From Linanthus parryae (Eukaryota > Streptophyta > Magnoliopsida > Ericales > Polemoniaceae), in assembly GCA_023055425.1 (NCBI GenBank), contig JALGPY010000005.1:79215495-79279494 (forward strand): 64,000 bases of DNA. The letters are read 5' to 3'. Both the position numbers and the translations under genes were made by a program. Shown one piece after another: positions 45,601 to 57,877 of the stretch. Position 1 is the stretch's first letter. The number at the start of each line of letters is the position of its first letter. A model generated the notes under the pieces. That model was not told the DNA's origin. It did not search any database and saw only the letters and a list, made by a program, of their open reading frames with translations.

Positions 45601-48600
45601 CCCAGATTCTTCCTCTCTCATTCTCTCAAGTCTCAACTAGTCGTCGTCGTTGTCGTCGTCGATTGAATCGAAAGCGACTGGCTGAAACGGAGACGGGGAC
45701 TGTCATGCCGGTGAAGCTCGCAATCCAAGGAGAGCTAGCATATAGGAAGAAGCTCTCGGCAAATCCCTTATTTCACTCCCACGGATTTCTCTCCGACGAG
45801 TTTATGCCTCTTCAGGTGATGCTTTCTTCTCCTTCTCTTCCTTCTTCTCCTACCCTAGCTGCCGCCACTCCTCCACCCAGAAAATCAACCCAGACCTAGA
45901 TCACGACGAATCCTCAAGGAGAAAGGCCGTTTCTTGAATTGGGCAAAAAAGTAGTGCAATTGTGCTACAATTCGATCAGAGAAGAAAACAATTCCACCGT
46001 CCCAGGTGTAATTCGATAAGAGAAAGGAAGACCCAGAAATTGGGCTGTCACACAGGAAAACCCAGGAAATTGCTTACTTATTGCAGAGCTTGTACGGCCA
46101 GCTATGAAATATGCGGCTTCAATTCGACCGACCCATAAAATCCAATTGAGTCATGGTTCTGTGTTTTGTTCCACTTCCAGAATTGTCAGGAAAGTTTCGA
46201 GGTTGTTGAGGGTTTTGTTGAGGTCGTGTTCCAATTCTCCAACTTTATGATTACCCAACAAAACCCTCTTCCAAAGTCTGCAGATTTAGTGTTTCAGAGG
46301 TTCGACCCTTTTTTTGTTCGATCCCTTTTCTGTTCGGCCCTTTTTTGTCTTACCTCGAATTTGTAGTTGCTCGAATTTGGGTTTGTGCTAGATGTGGTGG
46401 GCGGTGGTGGTGGTAGTAGTAGTGCGTCGACGGTGGTTGTATTGTTGGAGATGGTGATTGGTGCTCTTTATTTCTCAAACGAAATCCGATGGTTCTGGAT
46501 TCGCCTTGAAAGTGCCATTCTTGGTTTCTACAAGCTTTTTTTTCTTTCTCTTTTTTTGTTCTGAACATGGTGAATTTGGGGGCATTTGGTTTGAGGGGTT
46601 TTTAAAAGTAAAGTGTTTATATGATATATTTGATGTGTTTGGTGGTATATGATAAATTTTGTTAATGGTAGATAGTGTAATTTTATAGTTGGTCAAGGGT
46701 ATATCCGTCTTCCACCAAATTTAGAGGAAAATGTCAAAAAAAGTTGAATAGTTGATTTACGGACGGAACATGACAGAAGGGTGCTACCTGTCCTTAGATT
46801 TTCCGACCAAGGGTGCAAAGTGGAATTATTCAAACATCAAGGGATCAATGTATATTTTTATCAAAAGACAGGGGTAGTTATTGTCTTTTACCCGTCAATT
46901 AATTCAAACTTCAATACCCAAATTACCTCCAATAACCAACTTTTAAAATCGACTATCATTCCCTCTCAAAAGTTGATTATAGGAATATATGAGTTGTGAG
47001 GGACTAAGGGTGAAACACGTAGGAAACATATATACACGTGCGAGTCATGTGGTTTCTGTAGCTATATGGTGCGATGAAGATCAATGGGGACGTTTGGATG
47101 GTAGTTTTTTTTCCCGAGTCCCTGGTCGAGTTGAGGAGAGAGAGTATGCAACACACTTTCTTCTCACCTCAACCACACAACCCAAAAAAAAGAGACAACT
47201 TAAGCAACCTACCACAATGTACAACCTAGTTTGGTGCCATAATTTGACTCTTACGTCCAAAACCAACCCCATCCCTCCAAATGACAGCTCAAATTACAAA
47301 ATATATAGAATCCAAGTGCCAACAAGAACAAGCATTACAAACATTAGGAATACCCTCAAAGTAGCTTGTCAAAGTTCAGAGAACGTTAATAAATGGAACT
47401 AAAAGTTCAGAAAACATTATAATGCGGGCTGGTTAATGGAGGTTAATTGACGGTGGTTAAAGGGGTAAAAAAACCCCACGGGTACATATTTAAATCCAGA
47501 TCAAACCACAGGTCATACAAGTGAAATTTTCCTTTAAAGTATGCTTAGGGAAGGAAATACTAAACCTTCAAATAGTGTACTGCTAACTCAGTCTGGAAGC
47601 CATCAGCCATCTGAACAAGTGCATGATCTGGCTTATTCCGCAGAAGTTTAATTCGCACGATGTTCCCATACAAAGAGAAAAGGTTGAAAAGTTTGTCCTC
47701 GTCTATTCTCTGCGAAGAAAGTAGCAGTAGGTACAAAATAGAGTTCACTAATGAGGTTAAGCATAACCGAAGTTATGAGATCAGAACATATTTCTGCACA
47801 GTGAAACCAGACAAAAACACAAGGCAGGCACTCAACTTACATCTGGATTTAGATTGGATACAAGTATAGTGCATCTGTCATTTGTCCCACTTACTCCAGG
47901 AGGCAAACCTCCTGGAAATGCAGCTGAAATAGCGGCAGCATTACCCATCTAGAAAAAGGATCTTGGTTAATTTACATACTCCATTATTGAACTTTAGGAT
48001 GTTCATTATTACAAATAGCATTCAGACAGGAGACATCCAAATAATCCTTCAAAGATCTAACAAGGAGAAATTTTTTTTGAGGAAACAAAACTTGGGAATG
48101 ACAACTTAACATTGAGAGCAATTCTCACCTGCGGATGGGGATACATGCCACCAAAATCTGAATATCCTGGCTGTTCGGCAAGAACAGTTTTTATATCAGC
48201 CAAAAAATAAAATGGACAAGAACAAATACTAATAGATACTGACACAATTAGACATAATTATTAGCAATGTACCTTGTGTTCTGAAGGCAACGATGAGTTC
48301 GTAAAATCCCTACACAGTAACATATATGAGATCAGGAGCGTGCCTTAAGAAAGTGATATTACCAGACGAATCGATAACGAAGAGCAACATTTATGTACCA
48401 GTAACCCACCTTGAACGTTCATTATTGTGGCTTACTTGTAACTCATCAAGGCTGGAAAACAGAAGTCAAGAAAACAATTAACATCTCAGATTGTAAGGCG
48501 GTCTAGTGAAACCCAATAATAAACGTGTGTGTGCACAAGCCGGTGTAACGGTGTTAACAGACAAAAGTATTCCAAAAACGGGAGAAAACTGCCTACTTTG

Positions 48601-51600
48601 AAAATTGGATATCCAGCTGACAGCAACCATCATAAATATTGCGTCCCTGTATGGGCATGTTATGTGTTAATATGTGTCCCAAAATTATATCAGAAAGACA
48701 TTGGAAGTTTGTCTACTTCCGAAGACATTTTACTACATTAAAACATTAACGACCTGAAGAGAAGTTCTTGCTGAAACAGCACTTGGCCGCAACTGAAACT
48801 GTATAAGGGCTTGAAATCCTACAAAATTAAGACATCATTCAGCATACACAAATAGCTATGATCTCAAATGACATGAAGCCTGAAAGCAATTTCCACTATT
48901 TTTGAAAAAATTAAATATGCAAGGAAAATCACTATCAACTTGCTCTGACAAAAAGTTAATAAACTGCTGCCAGAGCACATGCAGACCACCATCAATACGC
49001 ATATTCTCATGAGTAAAATGTGTTCAAATTAAGAAATGAGAGAAGAGAGAAGAAAACTTCAAAAAGCTGACCAGCTGACTTCTGAAATGTGACGACCTTC
49101 TCCACATATCCATAGGGAGAAAACACTTGATGCAGCACGTCCACAGTTATAGGATATAGCATTTGGTGAATTGTGACTAACAGAATTCGATTAGGCTGTG
49201 CATCCAGAACGTGCCCAACAGCAGACCAGCATAGAGAAGAGAGAGAAAGAGAAGTTTATGAATACAGAAGAATAGATGAAGAAAAGGAGAAAGAAAAACT
49301 AAATAATAGCAAATGTCCCACCAGCATAGTAAAACAATATATACTGATGCAAGTAAAGGATGTAAAGCCGAGTTAAAGTTCAAGGGGGAGAGAGATATCT
49401 CCTTTAGTCTCTCCATAATTGCTTTACAGTAAAACGACTCCAGTGAGTTATCATTGGAGATATATAGTTTCTCATAATAAAACACAATATACAATTGCAT
49501 CCTGGATAAAGGGGTCAAATTGATGTCCATTAATGAGTGATAAGATGTTTCCAGAAGTATCCTTGCCATCTGAGTAAGACACTATCTACATATCAGTTTC
49601 AAGAACTCAAACGAAAGTCATACACAGGGATAAGAATAAACCAAAAAGCTTATACGTCAAGTTAGAAATACTGACTCAAGATGCAGATTCTCCACTGATA
49701 TCAAAGTGCTCACAGTTCTTATTATTAACCATAGATAAGAAACCTGTCGCTAATATGTGATAGAATGACCACTATAGATATGCTTATGATGAGAGAACTG
49801 CTGCTTAGATGTACCAAGGATAATATTGTGGCAGGGTTACACTAGGAGATTTAACATGGTTGTGCAATCATATTAGTACTTCTGGATAACATCTGGCCTT
49901 CAAACCATCGAAATTGTTCCAAAGGGAAATTACCACACTCCGATAGTTATGTTTGGGTTGTACTCAATCATGATAGCCTAAAAGGAAGAATTCAATGGTT
50001 TAAGGATGTGACTGGCAAGCTTTGTGCTTTGACTTGAGCAAGCAGCAGACACTAAGCCCATAAAACGATAATTAACCATGTAGATAACTAGAAACTAGAG
50101 AAACTAAACCAGGCAATAACATATTTTCTTGCTCAAATCTTTCATTATTGTTGATATATGATAAATAAATATATACTAAAAGAGAGTAATTTACCTTATG
50201 AGAAAATAAGATGTGTTACAATCTTAGGGAGAAATTTTAGTTTCCGAGTCATCCTGCTTGAATTGAATGCACAAGCTAGTTAGTTTGCATAGCATACTCA
50301 TCGTCATTTCGCTTTGATCTCGGGCTTAATCTTCGGACCAACAATTATATCATTGGTATTCTGATGGTGGTGGTGTAGCTTTGAAAACGAGAAGTGGAGC
50401 TCGAGGAGCTAGAATGAGATGGTAGTAATGAAGAATGGTGTCAGGTTGGGTGTCGCAACCAAATGAGTCAACTTAGGGAGAGAACCATCAAATTCACAGC
50501 ATTCGACCCTACAGTATTACTATGGTTCTTATTGTCCATTGATCTTAATGCTTTTGATTCCATGATCAACCTATTAGATGTTGGGAAGAGAATTATTGCG
50601 GTTATTAGAGTGGAAACAATTGTAGAGTTCCATATCCAAAAATTCAAGATAAACTCTCACTTAGGACTGTTTTGATCGATTTGTGTTCTTCTGAAGCTAG
50701 AGTGTGGGTGAAACTTGCAATGTGGTTGACACCAAGTTCGTATGTGAGAGGCACATAGTTGTCAAAATCTTACGATTCATGATTCGTATCCTACGATTCG
50801 ATTCGATTCACCCATGAAACGATGTGAATCCCTTAGTGAATCTTTAATGGCCAAAAAAATATATTTGAATCCCGATTCAAGAGTCTGAATCCTACGATTC
50901 AGTTGCGATTCAGACCGATTCTACGATTCACCTTCGATTCATCTGAAGGTCTACTTGAGTTGCGGCATCAGTCTAAGAACTAATACTCCCTACATTACTT
51001 TCCTACATTTATGTCTGTTTTGCAACATGCATTTGTTTTAAATTACTAGTGCATTTTTCTCAAGTCCAAGGCTAATAGTTTTCTATTATTTTCAATCTCC
51101 TTGGCATCTTGTAGTTCCTTGCTCCACATGCCTATCTATATCTAGATTATTCTTTATCTTTTTGATGTGTGAAACTCCTAATCACTAGTTACGGATGCGA
51201 GTTTCCAATAATTTCAGCTTTCTTTTTGTAAAAATATGAATATTTTGTTCAATAAAGTTATAGCTTTATGAAATATTTTATTATATCTACATAAAAATAT
51301 TGCAAGCTGAATCTTTACGATTCACGATTCGATTCGATTTACGATTCAGTGAAGGTGAATTTCGATTCACTGTGTGAATCCCGATTTGAAAACTATGGAG
51401 AGGCATTTAGACAGACTGCAATGGAAACTATTCACATTTTCACAAGTCACTAAGAGTGGTGTTATTAAAAGCAATTGCGATTGTGTTAGTGATACATGTA
51501 AATCGTAGTGCATTGTCATAACTGCAGTCATCTATTTTATTTCTTGTTTACTCTTCAGCTATTCATACGCCAATTCAATTAAAAACCCTAATTTAAGTGT

Positions 51601-54600
51601 TCAAATATAGTTATCAGCATAAAGGTTAGAGCTTGTTGATCTCAGCGCTCATGTGTTCAACACACTATTGAGAGCTTTTTTTGCTCTTCTAGGATTTTCA
51701 ACCCCTTAATCACTTCTGTAGTTCTGTGTCTGCGTGCAATTTCATTAACAGTTCTTCTGCAAAGATATCCAAGAGATATATGATTATTTAGCACATAAGT
51801 TAATGTAGTCAGAACTTATATCATAAACTACAGAGATTGGTTTAGTGTTCAAAGCACTTATTTCGGTTTGATAAGTTCCTCAAGTTCCGTATTAACATGC
51901 TCAGCTAAGCACGTATTATTAAGCGTTAGAGAACCATAACAGTTTCAACTGTATTGCTTACAGCAAGGCTCACACTTAGCAGACGGAAAACAAGGATCAA
52001 TAAGCCTCATTTCAAACAATCCTCTCAAACTAGTGCACATGCAAATGCCAAAACCAAACATGTAACTAATGGATAGTTGGGTACTAACCTCTTCAACCCG
52101 GCTTTGAGAATTCTGATCCATATTTACAAGCTCCTGGTGCGATGAGAACTGAACGTAAACATTCCTTCCCCTAAGGAACAAAATGAGGTAAGAATTGTCA
52201 AAAATGTACATAACTAAAATAGATAACAGGAGCTGGAAAAAAACTCAATTAATGAAATACAGTCACTCTGTGACCATGAAGGCAAAATACATTCATAAGA
52301 AAGGTATGATTCACTTGAAGAAAATTGAAAACTGAAAGCCAAAGTATAAATTATTCTTAATCATGTTACCTTATGCTCGGCTGAGAATTAGTGTAAAACT
52401 GCAGTGCAGTAATAGCTGAAGGAACATCCTGCATTTGGAGGAGTGCCTGGAGATATGCAAGTTACAAACTAAGTTAAGTTCTTGAGATTGCGTATGTCTT
52501 TTCAACCTTAATGCCATCTCTACATGTCCCAATATAACTGACCTGATTTTTTGCACGAAGCATCACAAGTTTTGTAATGACACCAAATGGCTGGAATAGC
52601 TGAAGCAAGTCATCCTATTTAAATATGAAAACATTCACAGCTTGTTAGATGATATGTGGTGTTGCACTACTTAGATAAGAACAATACGGGCGTAATATGT
52701 TTACATAGAAGATGTAACTGAATGTGACAGCTAGAGAGTAGCATATAATTAGAATTCAAAAATACCAAAGTATATTGTGATGCTAATATACGGGCAGAAA
52801 CATAGTAAGGATTGAAATCTGGCCAAACTTCCATTTTCTGGACCAATCTTGTGTGTGGAAACCAACAAAAACTTGTTACACAAATGAGTTTTGTTATGTC
52901 GCAGCCCCTTCCATTTAGTTTAACCTTATGGTATATTGCCTAATAGGAGAAACGTAACTCGACTTTCTTTCATTTTCATCATTCCTGATGGGGCATTCCC
53001 TTATTTGGCAATTCTATATCTAGTAGGTAAGAGATAACGAAATAAACTTTGTAAAGCAATCAGCTATAGTTATTTCAATACCCAGTCAATTAGTTCATGC
53101 AATGACCACATGAGTAGAGTGGCTTATTAGTGGTAAAGTAGTGCATACTTTTTTCTTCCCTATAGCTGTTATTCATGTTGATACTTTCTACTTCTTTTTA
53201 CCGTCCTCAGTATACAGAAATTGCTAACAGATAAGTCAAAGAAAAATCAGAACCTCGGCTTTATCATTTTCCCTCTTCTTCATAAGCTCTTATAATTCTC
53301 AGTTTCATTTCTTTACTTACAATTATAGGATTATATCTCCCAAAAACTACAGACAAATACCAAACTGGGAGACGAAACATCTATTGTAGGATTAATTAAG
53401 ACGCAACGGAGGCAAAAAAAAATCCAAAGTATGCTTCACATTCAGAAGAAAACACAATAACCATTCAATACCATTAACATACTCCTACTACTTTTTCTAA
53501 GATCAGTTACAAATTTGGCATATGTTTTTAACAAAAAAAGGTGTTGGTCCAAAAAGAATCTCAAATACGACCTGGCATGGCATCTTTCTATTCTGGATGG
53601 AGTCAGGTCATGCAAAATACACTAAGTGCTATGTCTGTATGGGGATGTTTGGGTGCCATAGTTTTGGGGGTTTTGGGTTTACAAAACTGTTTTTCTAGTT
53701 TTGAAAACAGGGCGCGGCCACCAATGTGACACGAAACCAAACAAAAAAGTTAACTACCCAAACACCTCAGCTTTTACTAAACCAAAACCATAAAATCGTG
53801 AAATCCAAAATGTCCCTATTGTAGCCGTGATTCAGGAGAGCTAGTTTGGGGTGGGATTTACCCTTTTTCAGAACCATGCAATTACCGAGACACGCACAAA
53901 AAAAGAACCATACAATTACCGATGTTATTGGCTTGTTATAACTACGAAGGATAGATACACGAAGTTTTGCGTCAGCAAAGTGGCCAACAAAGGAAGAGAC
54001 TTCAAGCAAATCCATGTCCATGAGGTAAGTTGTAATGAAAATCGACCAATATTCAAAGAAAAAGAAAGATAGTGTTTGCGTAGAAAACAATAGAATTTGA
54101 AATTTCTAAACTAGGATGGATGACATCTATAATTTGGTTAATCCTGTGAGTTATAGACTGAAACAACAAAGAAGCATGATATGCGTATAAAATATATACG
54201 GTGTGAGCCAATATGTGAACTAGAAATTCATAAAAGTAATAAATCTACGTTTAGTACATGCACATTCATTGATTAATTACAGAAACTTGGTGAAGTTTCC
54301 AAAAGCTTTATGTTTTCAGTTGTTACAGTTACACTGTGAGAGCTCAAGTCACAGCAGCAAATACGGCAATAGAAAACCAAGCTGCTCATATTGTTTCTAC
54401 AATTCTCTGCTTAATTTCGCTATTCAAAAAGATTATTCATTCATATTTTCTTCATAATAATACAAATAAAAATGTGCTTTTTCTTAGACTCTGTCTATTA
54501 CATACTCAACCTGAATCAAACATAGACGATAACAGTTCCATAGTGCTCCTTTTCCAGCTATATTGGTTCATGCTTATATTAATTACCCAAAAAAAGAAAG

Positions 54601-55402
54601 ACCGGTACATGCTTATACTGTTGGCATATACTCTAAACCCTGATTTCGCACCGTATTTGATTGGTCTTCGTTTGAGCTAATTCAATAGAGGAATAGTTCA
54701 GGAACGTATAAGATCCACGCAAGAAGATAACATTTAGGATATTTTAAACTTGTGTCAGATCTACATTACCCTCTTATTTGCATTTGGCAAGCAAATTGCT
54801 TTGGTTCCTGGACAGGAATGGCGACATACCATGACAGATATAGAGAAAGTGTCCTTCTAAAGATGAACAAATAGAACATAACATACTTATATGGTACAGT
54901 ACACATTACTAATGTTTACACCAGTCAAACACATATGACGTTGCCAAATCTTAGGATGCTTTGGTTCCACCAAAAGATGATTTCAAAATAAGACTGACTG
55001 GAAACATTGTCACAACCATGATAAAGTGAAGGCCAGTAGTTTCTGATTTGGGCCAGTTTACTTGTACCCTTGTAATTCTTTCAAAAACAAGTTTTGCAGA
55101 GAGATTACTAACAAAGAACCTCAACATTAGACTAGCGAAAAAAAGTACACGTTTACATTGGAGAATAAGGCAGGAAAAAAGAGATTCAAAAGGGTTACAG
55201 ATTTAAGCTCCATTCAAGAAATTGAAAAGGAGCTTTTGAGATTTCTAATCTTTCTTGGTGGTGATCAGTAATTTCCATTGTAAGCCCTTATGAGGCCCTA
55301 TTTGTTCTTTTGTACTAAAAAGGAAGGCATGGCTAGAGAGGTTACCTCGGAGATTTCATGGCCCACATTGCGCACATGAATCACTTTTGAAGCTTCAGCC
55401 AT
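42665..55402 (-). CDS. PTB3: Polypyrimidine tract-binding protein homolog 3 (13 coding exons, 429 aa)
   Basis: RNA-binding splicing regulator with four RRM domains, acting in nucleus and cytoplasm. Exons on the minus strand: 55402-55346, 52614-52543, 52446-52370, 52170-52089, 49195-49072, 48818-48754, 48646-48597, 48451-48410, 48309-48273, 48170-48129, 47948-47841, 47709-47566, 43054-42665. All introns are GT-AG and all junctions keep frame. The product starts MAEASKVIHVRNVGHEISE and ends RISFSQLQEI. RRM1 ~1-75 (VIHVRNV), RRM2 from ~97 (ILLVTI), RRM3 ~242-320 (TILVSNL), RRM4 ~350-429 (MIHLSTL, KKQALVLFE). Length is close to the ~430 residues of Arabidopsis PTB3. Introns 1 (2.7 kb), 4 (2.9 kb) and 12 (4.8 kb) are large; 4 and 12 contain transposons. 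No stop or frameshift seen, so it is probably functional. Confidence 0.95.
44455..45396. mobile_element. Nested insertion in the left TIR, hAT-like
   Basis: 942 bp starting TAGGGATGGCAATCGGGCCGG and ending GGACCCGATA, flanked by AGCTACC on both sides (44448-44454 and 45397-45403). The GGGCCGGGCCGGGCC and CGGGTTGACCCGC ends resemble hAT MITEs with a TAGGG terminus. The right end is imperfect, so the superfamily is tentative. It has no convincing ORF. Confidence 0.6.
45705..45815 (+). pseudogene. Captured gene first exon in the Pack-MULE-like element, unknown product
   Basis: 37 codons from ATG 45705 (MPVKLAIQGELAYRKKL ... DEFMPLQ) to a CTTCAG|GTGATG donor at 45815. A plausible promoter and leader precede it: TATATATAAC at 45538-45547 and a CT-rich leader with TCGTCGTCG repeats. 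The following 700 bp has no open continuation. It is opposite in strand to PTB3. I do not recognise the protein, and whether it is transcribed cannot be told. Confidence 0.5.
50754..51397. mobile_element. hAT-type non-autonomous element in PTB3 intron 4
   Basis: 644 bp starting CATAGTTGTCAAAATC and ending GATTTGAAAACTATG (inverted ends), with a perfect 8-bp flank GAGAGGCA at 50746-50753 and 51398-51405. Eight bases is the hAT duplication length. Subterminal regions are packed with GATTCGATTCGATTCA-like repeats in both orientations (50765-50950, 51300-51375). No ORF. Confidence 0.8.
53640..53771. repeat. Possible MITE in PTB3 intron 1
   Basis: GGGGATGTTTGGGTGCCATAG on the left and the complement of the right end (GAGGTGTTTGGGTAGTTAAC) form an imperfect inverted repeat about 130 bp apart. 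No clear target duplication. The rest of intron 1 (52615-55345) shows nothing recognisable. Confidence 0.3.
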
Positions 55403-55830
55403 TATAGACAACCCTGTAGAAACACCACAGTCGTTAATAAACAACAACAGCTTTATATCTCTAACCAACACATAGCAATTCTGTTAGACCAAAACCAAGA
55501 GCACGAACCGAACAGAGAACGGAACTATAGTGATTCGCAACACCTAATCGCGTAATGGAAGATCAAATAGAGCCCTAGATGTATTGAATCTACCAGATAT
55601 GTTGTTATTCAGAAAACGAGCTTCACGATTGAGAGAAAAGTTTTGATATCTTGAAAGAAAATAGACCCAGATTGGTGGAATCAAACAGAGAATCTAAACG
55701 GAAGGAAGCTGTGGGTACCTGAAACAAGAACAGAAGCGTAGTTCGATGAATAGAGAGAGAGACCGAAGATGAAGAAGGAAGACGACAGAAGAAGGGTTTC
55801 GGCGATGGGGGCTTAAGAGAACAGAGGGGT
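55403..55830 (-). promoter_or_regulatory. PTB3 5' UTR with a leader intron
   Basis: On the minus strand a CT-rich leader (CTTCTTCTGTCGTCTTCC, then CGGTCTCTCTCTC) runs to a TTTCAG|GTACCC donor at 55719. The acceptor CTACAG|GG at 55414 leaves 11 bases before ATG 55402. A 5' UTR intron of about 305 bp is therefore likely. A TATA-like run (gtatataca at 55875-55883) lies upstream. The start site itself is inferred. Confidence 0.6.
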
Positions 55831-55883
55831 TACGCTACTACGGACGTTGGTGACCTATTGGAACGACCGTAGCGTGTGTATAT

Positions 55884-56399
55884 ACGAAGTACTTTTTTTT
55901 AAGGAACCTATCCGGAGGGCAGGGCGGCATTCTCCGTGTTTTATTGATGAACATTCAAGATGTCACACGGCCGGGCTGGTCTTTAGCGAGGCCTGGTAAA
56001 GAGGGGCCGGGCCGCGCTGGATTGAGGGGAGAGAACATGAATCCCCAGACTCGGGGGTTGAGAGGGTCGTGTGGGCCCATTTAAAAAATATTATTAAAGT
56101 GTTGAAAATATATATTTTATTAATAAAAATAAAAAAGTACCTTCTTGAGGGGGCCAAATCGGCATGCTGGGTTGGAGGGGGTCTAAGTGGAACCATTTCG
56201 GGTTGGGGGTCGGGGAACAGGTTACCAGGGCCGAGCCGATTCAAGGGTAGAAGGGGTCGGGCCTAGCTGATTTTAAGGTGGGTCGGCCAGTTCCTAGCAT
56301 GGGCCGACCCCCCTTGCCACCATGAATAAACATAACTCGAGCTTCTAACCCGCAAAATGGGTAGTGGGGGGGGGGGGGGGGCATGTACCTGACCCCCAT
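55884..56399. other. Intergenic region upstream of PTB3 with GC-rich repeats and a G16 run
   Basis: Contains GGCCGGGC/GGGCCGAG motifs (55970-56260), suggestive of a decayed hAT-like repeat, and an uninterrupted run of 16 G at 56366-56381. No gene. Confidence 0.45.
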
Positions 56400-57260
56400 G
56401 ATAAAATCATAGGCTTGCACAAACAAACAACAATCATACATCAACTCTAAAGACTACCAAATAAAAGCAGAGGGTGAACTGAATATACAAGAACCCCATC
56501 AATCCTAAGACTTTTCGTTGCCATAGAGTGAGTTGCTTCATTACCCGAACTGTGAATAAAAAGCAGAGTCTTTGACATGGAACTTGATGATGAATCGAAG
56601 CACTTGTCAAATGAAACCCATCTCAATAAGCCACAAATCCTCATTGTGCATCCAATTAACAATGTTTTGGGGAATCATATTCAAATATAATGTTTGAGAA
56701 TTCCAGGTTGAGATCTCGAATAACTCGGCTGATTTTTAGTAAAGATAAATTCTCGCCATGATTTAAATATGCACAAATGGAAATTGGAAATGAAATTCCC
56801 TGAATAAAGTTTAGTTATCATGGATGACCTCACATGCACATGCACAACTCTGAGCGGCATCGACGACGTAATCCACATTGACTCTCACCGACCCCACATG
56901 AGAAGGGTTCCAGAGAACCGGCGGCCGATCCATACTCAAATAAAAATCTTATGTGGCGAAATCGCACATTTCATAAACAAATGATTCATGCCAGCAGATA
57001 AATTGGATTTCAGATAAGGTAGAGCCTTCAAAGACTCGGAGATTTCGAACTCTCCAGATAGTCAACAAAATCGCAACAAAAACTAATATGATCTCTCTTT
57101 GGTCGTTGATGAAGATTGAAACAGAGCCAAAAGTGAAAACTATCTTCGTTTCCAGATAAGTTTCGACCGACACCAGTTCTTTTCCGAAATTTGTTGAATT
57201 TGCAACTTCTGAAAAGATGATTTTGGAAGTTTTGAGTTGGAAATGTTGTAAATATAACAA
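56400..57260 (-). mobile_element. LINE C-terminal (RNase H) remnant, minus strand
   Basis: The minus strand 57260-56949 reads ILLTIWRVRNLRVFEGS, then WHESFVYEMCDF, the segment before RNase H in plant LINEs. It continues with a decayed RNase H: WNPSHVGSVRVNVD near 56905 and HSSGNEATHSMATKSLRI (about 56555-56500), the usual GN.AH.LA motif. Stops are frequent. Confidence 0.7.
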
Positions 57261-57877
57261 GAGTATTTTTAGAGTCGTTTGTGAGTACTCAAAATAAATA
57301 TAAGTTTATGGTTTTAAAGTAATATTTTTAGTAAGTTACAAATGAACGTTTCTTAACACTTTAAGGGTTCAAATTAAAATTTTGACTTTTAGAGATCTTC
57401 TAAGTCTATTTATATCAATTTGAGAGAAACTAAAATTTTATTAGTTATATTCATATGATGTTTCCAAGGCGATTTTCATGAATAATAAGCAATACACTGT
57501 TGTATACTTATAAAGAATTAGCTACTAACACTTTTCCTGCAAATACAAAGGGAAAATGGTTGGTCTTGAAAATGAATATTACGCCTTCACTCGGTCGACC
57601 AGAAGTTAGAACACTGCATGTCACACATCACATACTTGCATTTGTACGTGTTAATTGAATTTAAAAATGACTAGGAATCTATAAAACTGTAGGTGAAGTG
57701 TTCATAGACGAGTGATACGTTTTCCTACTAGGAGTTCAATTTCTACACTTGTTGCACTTCTCGAGGTAAGCTAGTATGCCAGCCTAGTGTGTATTTCTTT
57801 CTCTTCGTGTCTAACTCTTATTCGCTAAAAACGTCATGCTTCATTTCACTACGGTGCTACTTGATTTATTTGGAAGA
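57261..57877. other. Intergenic spacer
   Basis: AT-rich. I see no gene, repeat boundary or structured element. Confidence 0.5.

Larger units (their letters stand above)
44435..46893. mobile_element. Pack-MULE-like TIR element in PTB3 intron 12
   Basis: The left end reads GGTAAAAGACAATAGCTACC. The complement of the right end reads GGGTAAAAGACAATAACTACC. After removing a nested insertion (44455-45396), the left end continues CCTATCTTTTGATAAATATAC, and the complemented right end continues CCTGTCTTTTGATAAAAATATAC, so the TIRs match over about 100 bp. The flanks are TCAATTAA at 44427-44434 and 46895-46902 (9 bp with one mismatch if the base before is counted). Long TIRs and an 8-9 bp duplication fit a Mutator-like element. 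No transposase is visible; instead it carries a gene-like first exon (45705-45815), as Pack-MULEs do. Confidence 0.75.
43055..47565 (-). other. PTB3 intron 12, repeat-filled
   Basis: 4.5 kb between exons 12 and 13. It contains two diverged copies of one sequence (43180-43700, and 44160-44434 continuing at 46895-47060) with shared phrases such as AACTACCACT, CAAACCCTTACAATTCA and GGTGAAACACGTAGGAAACAT. A TIR element (44435-46893) is inserted in the second copy. The copies may be remains of a transposon; I cannot classify them. Confidence 0.75.

Noticed and set aside
53767..54680. Frames of ~100 codons in PTB3 intron 1
   Set aside because: AT-rich intron sequence with no domain or splice support.
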